Position numbers and translations under genes: made by a program
From: a bacterium
Lineage (GTDB): Bacteria > Bacillota_I > Bacilli_A > RF39 > UBA660
Direction: 5' to 3'
DNA length: 13,217 nucleotides
NCBI GenBank assembly: GCA_029012525.1
Contig: JAQXMG010000087.1
Span: 1 to 13,217, forward strand
In this document: positions 1 through 6,407 of the stretch, piece after piece
Numbering within the stretch: the first letter of the stretch is position 1
Layout of the letters: each line of letters opens with the position of its first letter
Notes under the pieces: generated by a model
What the model was told of the DNA's origin: nothing
Database searches by the model: none
Seen by the model: the letters and a program-made list of their open reading frames with translations, nothing else

Positions 1-2
1 AA

Positions 3-53
3 GACTGGATATTATTTTACAATACAAATAGAATTAAAGGCAAGAAAAAATAA
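3..53 (+). CDS. C-terminal fragment of a possible IS3-type transposase
   Basis: Reading frame 3 enters from the left edge and ends at a TAA (51-53). It encodes DWILFYNTNRIKGKKK. The W..xYNxxRI pattern matches the end of the rve integrase core in IS3-family transposases, where YNxxRI/H precedes a final segment such as LxGxSPVQYR. That final segment is absent here, so the copy may be shortened or decayed. An alternative frame (frame 1) stays open to 106-108 but is lysine-rich and runs through the hairpin, so I do not favour it. The fragment is too short for a firm call. Confidence 0.3.
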   Translation, partial: DWILFYNTNRIKGKKK

Positions 54-70
54 AAGAGAAAAACTTACAC

Positions 71-106
71 AAAAAGAGAAAAGTAATAGTTCACTTTTCT
101 CTTTTT
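71..106. terminator. Bidirectional intrinsic terminator
   Basis: A perfect 14-bp inverted repeat (AAAAAGAGAAAAGT / ACTTTTCTCTTTTT) surrounds an 8-base loop. The outer A/T runs supply a U-tract on either strand. It could end the IS transcript on the plus strand and the surface-protein mRNA (stop at 181) on the minus strand. If the IS is a recent insertion, the surface gene's own terminator may have been displaced. Confidence 0.75.
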
Positions 107-180
107 AATGTCCTAGTCTTTTTTTTGATGTCTACTAAATGAGGTTCACATCATAAATCACTAGACTTTTAAAATGTTAT

Positions 181-2919
181 TTAATAATTTATTGAAATAA
201 CTGTTATTGTAGCAGTTCCATTTCCAGAACGAGAACCTGATGTCATCGAAGTGCTTGATAAATAATGTGTTGAATTAAGTAGACAACCTGATGGATATTG
301 TGAAGCAGTACTTGAAGTATATACATATCCAGAACCTCCTCCACCTCCACGGTCATCATCTCCAGAACTATCTGGAACTGTTCCTGAGCCTCCATACCAG
401 CCGCCACCACCGGCACCACCATAACCACTACTTAGGTAGACTCCACCACCACCAAATCCAAATCCTCCACCATAATATGATAAAGAATTACTATTTAATC
501 CAGATGTTGCTTGTGTAGCTACAGTATATGAAGCAGAATATCCTGAATAAGTTGTATTTCCACCTATTCCACAATAGTTTTTATTTGCAGTATAGTTTTC
601 ACTTGATGTTCCACCAGTTGTTCCTCCCCCTTGCATACCCTTTTTATTACTTGCACCATCGGAACCACCACCACCTGCAACAATTACTCTTGCATAAAGA
701 CTAGTGCTATTTATTCTTATATCGGTTCCACCGCCACCACCATAATATTTATAACGGTAACCACCGCCATTAAATCCACCAGCACAAATTGTAGAGCCAC
801 AACCAGAAGTTCCATTACCGCCACGACCTCCAACATAAACATAAAGATTTGTATCTTGTGTTACTGCTAACACTCCAGTTGCATACCCACCAAGTCCTCC
901 ATATGTTGAACTACTTCTATATCCTCCTTGTCCACCCCAAACTTCAAGCTTATATGTTCCAGGAACAGCAACATAAGGCGTTGTTGGAGCACTTCCTGTG
1001 TAATCAAATGTTGTTACTGTTTGAACCCATTTTGCTGTTGCAGTAGCATTGTTTTGTCCCATTGTTATTGAATTTCCAGTTGTTGTTAAATCTGTACCAG
1101 AAACGTTCCAACCTGCAAAAGTATAATTTGTTTTTGTAGGAACTGCTAATGTAACAGATTCACCTTTTTTTATTTTCATAGTAGAATTATCAGTTGTTGT
1201 TCCACCATCTAAATTAAGTGTAAGTGTTCTTTCAGAAATTTCCCAATTTGCCTGAATTACAGAAGCAGTCTTTCCACTTGTAAATACATTACCAGAAATA
1301 CTACCATCTCCACTTACAATAGTCCATCCTGATAATTCATAACCATCTTTTATAGGAGTACTTAGAAACATTTTTTCTCCCTCAATCAAATTATATTTTG
1401 GAGATGCCAATCCTTCATAAGTACCACCATTTGTATCTATTGTTAATAAAACACTATCTTTTATCTTACCACTTATCTCATATGGATTACTACTTGTTCC
1501 AGCACCTTTTAATAAATAATTGCTTCCAATACTTATGACTGGTCTTACTGCTAATTCTTCTGTTACAACAGAAACATCTATTGAACTATTAGCCATTGAA
1601 ACTATATTATTAAGTTCATTATTAGGCAAACTTCCAGAACTTATTGTATACCAACCATTAACATTTTTATATAAATAATTATTTACATTTTTAGTATTAT
1701 ATACATTACCTGCTAAAGCAAGCTCATCTGCACTTAATAATCCAATTTTACTTACATAAATATCACTTAAATCACAACTTAAACTTGGGTTATTATTTGT
1801 AATATTTCTTATATAAGAATCATAATAAGTTACACTATTTATTACTTTAGAGGTTTTATTTAAACATAAATTAGTACTAACAATATATTGTTCATAATTA
1901 TTTTTCAAGTGTGTATCATACCAAGTATCAACAGTTGTTTTTATAAGACTTTCATCATAATACTTAATACTAGTATCATTACTAAATGTACTTGTTCCAA
2001 TAAAATCATCTAAAATAAGTCTTAGACTGCCATCTTCATTTATTCTTACTATTCTCCACAAAATATCTTCTCCAGCACTATGATTTACTGTTACATTAGA
2101 ACCACTTGCATCTTTATAAGTTACACTCGTATCTTGTTCATATTTACCAAATTTAAAATAATTATCAACACTTCCTCTAAAATAGTATGTATAATCACCA
2201 TTTATACCTTGAATTTTATATAAACCACTTTCTTGATTAGTACCATTTGGTGATGTTAAACTATAATTTGGATTTACCAAAGTACTACTAGTAATACCAT
2301 TTCTACCAAAGACTTGATAACCTGTTGTCTGTTCTTTAAAACTTGGTCCTTTATCTGCAACAGAAGTTACAATTACTCTAGAATCAAAACTGCCATCAAA
2401 ACTTGTGACATCATAATCTATCCACATTCTTAAGTTAAATGTCTTACTTTGCCCTTGCTTCAAATAACCAGAATCAATTAAATAGCTAGTGGAAACATCA
2501 CTAGGTTTATCAATTAATTCCACTATTCTAAAACTACTAACTAAACTAGGTTCAAAATAATTATCACCAGTTAAATATAACTTTACTTTATCTTCATTAC
2601 CTTCCGTTGAAGTAGTAAGTATATTAAATGATGTTTCATAATAAGCTTCTAAATCACAAGTATTAGTTAGAGTAAAAGTATAAGGAATCCCTTCTTTTCC
2701 ATCATCATCTGACATTGGAGCTTGATTAGTCAAATTTAGGTTATTTTTTTCAGTCAAACTAACTTCCAAACATCCAGCCTTAACTAAATTGGTCTCTTCA
2801 CCTTCAATAAAAAAATTTAAATACGCAAAAGAAGCACCACCAATTAAAACCAAAGCAACGCCTATATACATTAACAATTTTACCGTATTTGTAAGTTTAA
2901 GTTTACCTACATTTTCCAT
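181..2919 (-). CDS. Large mosaic surface protein with SipW-type signal, Listeria-Bacteroides repeats and glycine-rich (ALK/LTK-like) domain
   Basis: A 912-residue exported protein, probably an adhesin or matrix component. Residues 1-12 are polar and basic. Residues 14-34 are a hydrophobic segment ending LIGGASFAYL, close to the GG(T/S)xAxF signature of TasA/camelysin proteins cut by SipW-type peptidases. Residues ~45-190 look like a TasA-like beta domain (TFTLTN near 81, LKQGQSKTFNLR near 153). Residues ~200-480 form a region with YYFRG, WRIVRINEDGS and RPVISI motifs. Two Listeria-Bacteroides/InlB B repeats follow at ~491-559 and ~564-631, each with L.ID/LD.GG...W. A glycine-rich region fills ~636-912; it starts FDYTG...PGTYKLEVWG and has many GGGG runs, like PF12810. 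There is no LPxTG motif and no C-terminal TM, so anchoring is by the N-terminal segment or by assembly. AAGGAGG (2927-2933) lies 7 bases before ATG. It is monocistronic. No SipW or sortase gene is nearby. Domain names are from memory of the families; ligand unknown. Confidence 0.85.
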   Translation of the reverse strand: MENVGKLKLTNTVKLLMYIGVALVLIGGASFAYLNFFIEGEETNLVKAGCLEVSLTEKNNLNLTNQAPMSDDDGKEGIPYTFTLTNTCDLEAYYETSFNILTTSTEGNEDKVKLYLTGDNYFEPSLVSSFRIVELIDKPSDVSTSYLIDSGYLKQGQSKTFNLRMWIDYDVTSFDGSFDSRVIVTSVADKGPSFKEQTTGYQVFGRNGITSSTLVNPNYSLTSPNGTNQESGLYKIQGINGDYTYYFRGSVDNYFKFGKYEQDTSVTYKDASGSNVTVNHSAGEDILWRIVRINEDGSLRLILDDFIGTSTFSNDTSIKYYDESLIKTTVDTWYDTHLKNNYEQYIVSTNLCLNKTSKVINSVTYYDSYIRNITNNNPSLSCDLSDIYVSKIGLLSADELALAGNVYNTKNVNNYLYKNVNGWYTISSGSLPNNELNNIVSMANSSIDVSVVTEELAVRPVISIGSNYLLKGAGTSSNPYEISGKIKDSVLLTIDTNGGTYEGLASPKYNLIEGEKMFLSTPIKDGYELSGWTIVSGDGSISGNVFTSGKTASVIQANWEISERTLTLNLDGGTTTDNSTMKIKKGESVTLAVPTKTNYTFAGWNVSGTDLTTTGNSITMGQNNATATAKWVQTVTTFDYTGSAPTTPYVAVPGTYKLEVWGGQGGYRSSSTYGGLGGYATGVLAVTQDTNLYVYVGGRGGNGTSGCGSTICAGGFNGGGYRYKYYGGGGGTDIRINSTSLYARVIVAGGGGSDGASNKKGMQGGGTTGGTSSENYTANKNYCGIGGNTTYSGYSASYTVATQATSGLNSNSLSYYGGGFGFGGGGVYLSSGYGGAGGGGWYGGSGTVPDSSGDDDRGGGGGSGYVYTSSTASQYPSGCLLNSTHYLSSTSMTSGSRSGNGTATITVISINY

Positions 2920-2985
2920 TATTTAACCTCCTTACAAAAATTTATGGTCGCAATATTATCTCTATATCTTATAATCTATATTGTC

Positions 2986-2994
2986 ATTATACCA
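2986..2994 (-). promoter_or_regulatory. Extended -10 promoter of the surface-protein gene
   Basis: On the minus strand this reads TGGTATAAT, a perfect extended -10 (TGn plus TATAAT). No good -35 hexamer is visible 16-18 bases upstream. It predicts a transcript start near 2979 and a leader of about 60 bases containing no obvious riboswitch fold. Confidence 0.65.
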
Positions 2995-3042
2995 TTTGTT
3001 TTAATAAAAATAAAGAAATTTATTTACTTTTTAGCACAAAAA

Positions 3043-3063
3043 AATGTTAATTATTATAACATT
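3043..3063 (-). terminator. Intrinsic terminator after the glucosaminidase gene
   Basis: On the minus strand, AATGTTA and TAACATT form a 7-bp stem with a 7-base loop, followed by a T-run (A-run at 3038-3044 on the plus strand). It lies 25 bases after the stop at 3088 and separates this unit from the surface-protein promoter. Confidence 0.65.
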
Positions 3064-3087
3064 AGATTGTGAATAAAATTTTTAACA

Positions 3088-3729
3088 TTATTTTGCTTTT
3101 ACAGAATTAAAATAATTATTTACTTTAGTAGCCCAAGTAGTACTTCCATTAGCATATTTATTAGCCATAAGTTCTGCATTTGTTAACCCTTTTTTATAAT
3201 AATTATTAGAAATATTTGTTATAAATGCTTCAATACCTTCTTCTAAAGAATCAAATTGTCTAAAACTTGTACCAGGACATGTTGGTGTACCTTTCATTCC
3301 ACCAACATTGTTACATTCTCTTGTTAAATAACTGCATCCCCATTTACAACCCGTTTCTAAAAGTGATATCGATACCATAAGATATGGATCAACTCCATAT
3401 TTAATTGATGTTTCTGCATAAATCTTTCCTGTCCCTGTCAAAGTTGAAGTTAATGATTTATCAAGTTTACTAGCTAGTTCATTCATAGTTAAGCCATCAA
3501 AAACCACTTCATTAAAAACTGATATTCCATCTTCAGTTGCTTCCCAATCCATGATTTTATTTTCATCAGGAATAGCTATTTCCATACTAATTTTACTTTG
3601 CAACTCTTCCTTAAGAAGTTGTGATTTTTTATCACTATATTTTATATAAGCAAAATATGATATTATAGAAAGCAATATAATCATAAATGCTAAAACGATT
3701 ATCAATATTTTTTTTATTTTTTTTAACAT
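3088..3729 (-). CDS. Membrane-anchored glucosaminidase-family peptidoglycan hydrolase
   Basis: A 213-residue exported cell-wall hydrolase, family mannosyl-glycoprotein endo-beta-N-acetylglucosaminidase (PF01832). Residues 1-8 are lysine-rich (MLKKIKKI). Residues ~8-29 are one hydrophobic segment, so it is probably a signal anchor with the enzyme outside. A polar linker (~30-95) precedes the catalytic domain (~97-213). That domain has ISLLETG, with the likely catalytic Glu125, then CNNVGGMKG, then F.SLEEGIEAFI and a C-terminal KYA...TWATKVN helix. Four cysteines (128, 132, 139, 151) cluster just after the catalytic Glu and may form disulfides outside the cell. A longer frame opens at 3777, but I choose ATG 3727-3729 because GAGG (3735-3738) lies 5 bases upstream and the hydrophobic signal begins there. 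With this start the gene does not overlap the HAD gene behind it. Confidence 0.82.
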   Translation of the reverse strand: MLKKIKKILIIVLAFMIILLSIISYFAYIKYSDKKSQLLKEELQSKISMEIAIPDENKIMDWEATEDGISVFNEVVFDGLTMNELASKLDKSLTSTLTGTGKIYAETSIKYGVDPYLMVSISLLETGCKWGCSYLTRECNNVGGMKGTPTCPGTSFRQFDSLEEGIEAFITNISNNYYKKGLTNAELMANKYANGSTTWATKVNNYFNSVKAK

Positions 3730-3748
3730 AATTACCTCAATGTAATTT

Positions 3749-3757
3749 ATTATAACA
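3749..3757 (-). promoter_or_regulatory. Extended -10 promoter of the glucosaminidase gene
   Basis: The minus strand reads TGTTATAAT in the 44-base gap between the HAD gene and the chosen start of the hydrolase. The predicted start is near 3742, giving a leader of roughly 13 bases. The position supports the downstream ATG at 3729, since a start at 3777 would lie upstream of this promoter. Confidence 0.55.
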
Positions 3758-3773
3758 ACATCTATAAATAAAA

Positions 3774-4337
3774 TCAAATTAAATATTTATTTGAAATATA
3801 GTCGTAAATTTCTTGCCATGATTTGACAATCTTAAAATCATTACAATCTTTATTATATTTATTGGAAAATAATAATACATCAATATTACTATTTTTTGAA
3901 ACACAACTACAATTATAAGTACTATTATCTATAAAAATATCTATCTTATTTTCTTTACAAATTTCATATTTATTAGTAGCACCAACAATTAATTTATCAA
4001 AATATATTTCATTTTTTTTCAAATAATCATAGCTTATTTTATATGAATTATCAAATCCCAATGTACTTCTTGATGTTATAAAAATGATTTCATTATTAAC
4101 TTTTAATTTGTCAATTACTTCTTTAACATCATTAAGAAGTGGTAAATTAGGTATTAGTTTTGGATAATATTTTCTAGCAAATTTATCATAATCAGGTAAC
4201 TTGGATATTATCATATCATCTTTACTATATAAATTTTCAAAATCTTTTATATTATATCCATAATATTTGCATATATATGGTAAAATAATATTAAAATTAT
4301 CACAAATTGTATCATCAATATCTATTCCTATTTTCAT
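3774..4337 (-). CDS. HAD-superfamily 5'-nucleotidase / phosphatase (NT5C-like)
   Basis: A 187-residue cytoplasmic protein of the HAD phosphohydrolase superfamily, most like the 5'(3')-deoxyribonucleotidase (NT5C, PF06941) group. Motif I is DIDDT at residues 6-10, with Asp6 as the predicted nucleophile and Asp8 as acid/base. Motif II is ITSRS at 87-91. The motif III lysine is probably Lys123. Motif IV is DIFIDNS around 133-139. The ~70-residue cap between motifs I and II is alpha-helical in composition and fits a C1 cap. It probably dephosphorylates nucleotides or a small phosphate ester; the substrate cannot be read from sequence. AAGGGAG (4343-4349) precedes ATG by 5 bases. It is the first gene of a minus-strand pair with the wall hydrolase; a functional link is not evident. 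Unusually rich in Asn, Lys, Ile and Tyr, as expected from base composition. Confidence 0.78.
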   Translation of the reverse strand: MKIGIDIDDTICDNFNIILPYICKYYGYNIKDFENLYSKDDMIISKLPDYDKFARKYYPKLIPNLPLLNDVKEVIDKLKVNNEIIFITSRSTLGFDNSYKISYDYLKKNEIYFDKLIVGATNKYEICKENKIDIFIDNSTYNCSCVSKNSNIDVLLFSNKYNKDCNDFKIVKSWQEIYDYISNKYLI

Positions 4338-4379
4338 AACTACTCCCTTTTATAATATATAGCTTGTATTTATAACTAA

Positions 4380-4388
4380 ATTATAACA
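4380..4388 (-). promoter_or_regulatory. Extended -10 promoter of the HAD nucleotidase gene
   Basis: The minus strand reads TGTTATAAT about 43 bases before the start codon. No strong -35 is visible. It is arranged divergently from the promoter of the 45-residue gene at 4417-4444, so the two share a short control region (4338-4463). Confidence 0.55.
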
Positions 4389-4416
4389 TTTATACTATAT
4401 TTTATAAAGAAAAATA

Positions 4417-4444
4417 TTGAAAGAATAAAAATTTATGATATAAT
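4417..4444 (+). promoter_or_regulatory. Promoter of the 45-residue basic protein gene
   Basis: TTGAAA (4417-4422), a 16-base spacer, then TATAAT (4439-4444) preceded by TGA, so it has both a good -35 and an extended -10. The predicted start near 4451 leaves a leader of only about 13 bases, just enough for the ribosome binding site. Confidence 0.7.
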
Positions 4445-4463
4445 TTATACGTGGAGGAAGATT

Positions 4464-4601
4464 ATGAAAGTTTATAAAAGAGAATTACCTGAAGGAGTAA
4501 AAAAACAATTTGCTCGTAATAAAGGTGTTAAGGTTAAATTAGTCAATACTTTATATTTAAAAGATAAAAAGAAAAAAAATAATAAAGAAAAAAATAAGTA
4601 A
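4464..4601 (+). CDS. Small basic protein, 45 residues, unknown function
   Basis: A short gene with complete signals. A consensus promoter lies just upstream, GGAGG (4453-4457) sits 6 bases before ATG, the frame is clean to TAA, and a terminator hairpin overlaps the stop. The protein starts MKVYKRELPEGVKKQF and ends in a run of Lys and Asn. Roughly a third of residues are Lys or Arg, with few acidic ones, so it is strongly basic. There is no hydrophobic segment or cysteine, suggesting a cytoplasmic protein that may bind nucleic acid or ribosomes (inference from charge only). I do not recognise a family. It is transcribed alone, divergent from the nucleotidase gene and upstream of the pyrophosphatase, which has its own promoter. 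Confidence 0.7.
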   Translation: MKVYKRELPEGVKKQFARNKGVKVKLVNTLYLKDKKKKNNKEKNK

Positions 4602-4624
4602 GAATAAAATATCTTGCTTATTTT
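4591..4624 (+). terminator. Intrinsic terminator overlapping the stop of the 45-residue gene
   Basis: AAAATAAGTAAG (4591-4602) pairs with CTTGCTTATTTT (4613-4624) in a 12-bp stem with one U-G pair and a 10-base loop. The T-run covers 4621-4626. The left arm includes the stop codon TAA (4599-4601). Confidence 0.75.
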
Positions 4625-4727
4625 TTATTTATATAGAAAAAAAGCAAAATAATTATCCCTTTTTATATTTAAATTGCAATATTTTATAACAAATTTATTT
4701 AAATTTCTGTATTTTTATGGTAAAATG

Positions 4728-4736
4728 TGGTATAAT
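4728..4736 (+). promoter_or_regulatory. Extended -10 promoter of the pyrophosphatase gene
   Basis: TGGTATAAT, identical to the surface-protein promoter core, lies 32 bases before the chosen start codon. The -35 region (around 4708-4713, tgtatt) is poor. The predicted transcript start is near 4743. Confidence 0.62.
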
Positions 4737-4768
4737 AACAAAGTTATAAATTTGAGGGGATGAAATTT

Positions 4769-6388
4769 ATGGAAAATATTTATGTTTTTGGTCATAGAAA
4801 TCCAGATACAGATAGTGTATGTGGAGCTATAGCACTTTCATATTTAAAAAGACAATTAGGATTTAGAACAATACCTGCAATATTAAGTAATATTAATAAT
4901 GAAACAAAATATGCACTTGATTATTTTAATGTAAATACTCCAATGTTTTTAAATGATGTTAAATTAAAAATTAAAGATGTAAACTATAGAAAAAACTATT
5001 TTATTGATGAAAATAAATCTATTCTTGAAGCTTATAATAAAATGATCGAAGAAGATATTAGTAAAATACCAGTTGTATCTTTAAAAAACACTTTTGTAGG
5101 TGTATTGGCAATGAAAGATATTGCAAAATATTTAATTATCAATAAGGATAATAATTTAGATACAACCTATGATAATATTTTAAAAACTATAAATGGAACT
5201 GAACTTTTAAAATTTAATGATGATATAAAAGGAAAAACTTTAGTGGCATCATATAAAAGTACTACTTTTATGGATAATATAAAACTTGATAATAATAATA
5301 TTTTAATTGTTGGTGATAGACATAGCATTATTGAATATGCAATAAATAGCAAAATTAAATTACTTATTTTAACTGGAAACTCTGATATTAAGAAAAAACA
5401 TTTAGCTATTGCCAAAAAAAATAATGTAAATATTATAAGAACTAATCTGTCAACTATAGAAACAGCCCAAAAAATAAATTTATCAAATACTATATCTAGC
5501 ATGTTAACTAATAAAAATATTCTATCTATTCAAGAAACAGAAACACTTGATAATTTTATTTCTATTTCAAATAAAACTAAATATAGTTACTATCCTGTTG
5601 TTAATAAACATAATAAATGTCTAGGACTTTTAAAAATGGCTGATATTGCTACAAAAAAAAGAAAAAAAGTTATATTAGTTGATCATAATTCTTATAGACA
5701 AAGTGTTGAAGGCATTGAAGAAGCAGATATTTTAGAAATTGTTGATCATCATAATTTAGGTTCAATAGGTACATCAATGCCAATTAATTTTAGAAATATG
5801 ACTGTTGGTAGTAGTAATACAATAATATATCAAATATATAAAGAAAATAATGTTAAAATACCTAGAGAAATCGCAGGTCTTATGGCTTCTGGTATAATTT
5901 CAGACACACTGCTTTTAACATCACCTACTACAACTGATTTAGATAGAACAACACTAGATGAATTAGCTAAAATTGCAGAAATAGATTATAAAACTTATGG
6001 ACTTGAGATGTTGAAAAAAGGTGCATCAATAGATGGAAAAACTAAAGAAGAATTAATTTATCAAGATTTCAAAACTTATCCATTTAATGATAGTAAAATT
6101 GGAATCGGACAAATTTCAACAACTGATCCAGAATTATTTATTAAAGATACTAATGAATATCAAGATTTACTAAATCATATTGCAAAAAATAATGGATATC
6201 AAGTTCTTGCCTTTTTTGTAACAGATATTTTAAATAATGGATCTTATGTTTTTTATAATGAAGCATCTAAAACAATTCTAGAAAATGGATTTAATCTTAA
6301 AGATTTAAAACCTGCTCAATTTTTAAAAGGTGTTGTGTCAAGAAAATTACAAATAATACCAGCCATTATAGAACAAGAAAAAAAATAG
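4769..6388 (+). CDS. ppaC: Manganese-dependent (family II) inorganic pyrophosphatase with CBS and DRTGG domains
   Basis: A 539-residue cytoplasmic enzyme that hydrolyses pyrophosphate to two phosphates. The DHH domain starts with VFGHRNPDTDS (metal ligands His9, Asp13, Asp15). Two CBS domains (~79-125 and ~254-296) flank a DRTGG domain (~150-247). The second half of the DHH domain follows with VDH (Asp305), IVDHHN (326-328) and ISDT (Asp379). The DHHA2 domain ends with SRKLQIIP near 524-531, which holds the substrate-binding Arg-Lys; canonical enzymes usually read SRKKQ. This DHH-CBS-DRTGG-CBS-DHHA2 order is that of the nucleotide-regulated clostridial CBS-pyrophosphatases, where adenine nucleotides bind the CBS pair. 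I use ATG 4769, because GAGGGG (4754-4759) directly abuts an earlier in-frame ATG at 4760 but lies 9 bases from this one. Monocistronic, convergent with tex. Confidence 0.92.
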   Translation: MENIYVFGHRNPDTDSVCGAIALSYLKRQLGFRTIPAILSNINNETKYALDYFNVNTPMFLNDVKLKIKDVNYRKNYFIDENKSILEAYNKMIEEDISKIPVVSLKNTFVGVLAMKDIAKYLIINKDNNLDTTYDNILKTINGTELLKFNDDIKGKTLVASYKSTTFMDNIKLDNNNILIVGDRHSIIEYAINSKIKLLILTGNSDIKKKHLAIAKKNNVNIIRTNLSTIETAQKINLSNTISSMLTNKNILSIQETETLDNFISISNKTKYSYYPVVNKHNKCLGLLKMADIATKKRKKVILVDHNSYRQSVEGIEEADILEIVDHHNLGSIGTSMPINFRNMTVGSSNTIIYQIYKENNVKIPREIAGLMASGIISDTLLLTSPTTTDLDRTTLDELAKIAEIDYKTYGLEMLKKGASIDGKTKEELIYQDFKTYPFNDSKIGIGQISTTDPELFIKDTNEYQDLLNHIAKNNGYQVLAFFVTDILNNGSYVFYNEASKTILENGFNLKDLKPAQFLKGVVSRKLQIIPAIIEQEKK

Positions 6389-6407
6389 GAAAAAGTCCTA
6401 TTTTTTT
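6379..6407. terminator. Shared bidirectional terminator between ppaC and tex
   Basis: AAAAAAATAGGA (6379-6390) pairs with TCCTATTTTTTT (6396-6407) in a perfect 12-bp stem with a 5-base loop. The left arm contains the ppaC stop (TAG, 6386-6388), and the right arm runs into the tex stop (6406-6408). One hairpin thus serves both convergent genes, whose stops are only 17 bases apart. Confidence 0.85.

Larger units (their letters stand above)
1..153 (+). mobile_element. Right end of a probable IS3-family (IS150-like) insertion sequence, partial
   Basis: Three things in a row suggest an IS end. There is a short reading frame with a transposase-like C-terminus (3-53), then a hairpin (71-106), then a segment at 127-153 ending in ggttcacatca. 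Read on the minus strand this segment begins TGATGTGAACCTCATTTAGT and continues AGACATC, which resembles the IS150-group terminal repeat pattern (TG...TG.ACCC.....GT.GACA, recalled from family knowledge). The element would end at about 153, 27 bases past the stop of the surface-protein gene. The other end lies outside the window, so neither the paired repeat nor a target duplication can be checked. Confidence 0.42.

Noticed and set aside
243..1046. Open frames on either strand inside the glycine-rich domain (243-428 minus; 291-518, 631-870 and 849-1046 plus)
   Set aside because: They are antisense or out-of-frame shadows of Gly/Pro-rich codons in the surface gene, with His/Thr/Leu repeats in translation, no ribosome sites and no family signal.
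2920..3087. Possible riboswitch or small RNA in the leader of the surface gene
   Set aside because: Only a promoter core, a ribosome site and the neighbouring terminator are visible; no conserved riboswitch pattern.
3730..3777. Longer start of the wall hydrolase
   Set aside because: Would precede the likely promoter at 3749-3757, has no ribosome site, and puts 16 extra residues before a normal signal anchor.
5167..5502. Minus-strand frame opposite ppaC
   Set aside because: Lies wholly inside a confidently identified gene; its hydrophobic translation is a by-product of AT-rich antisense sequence.
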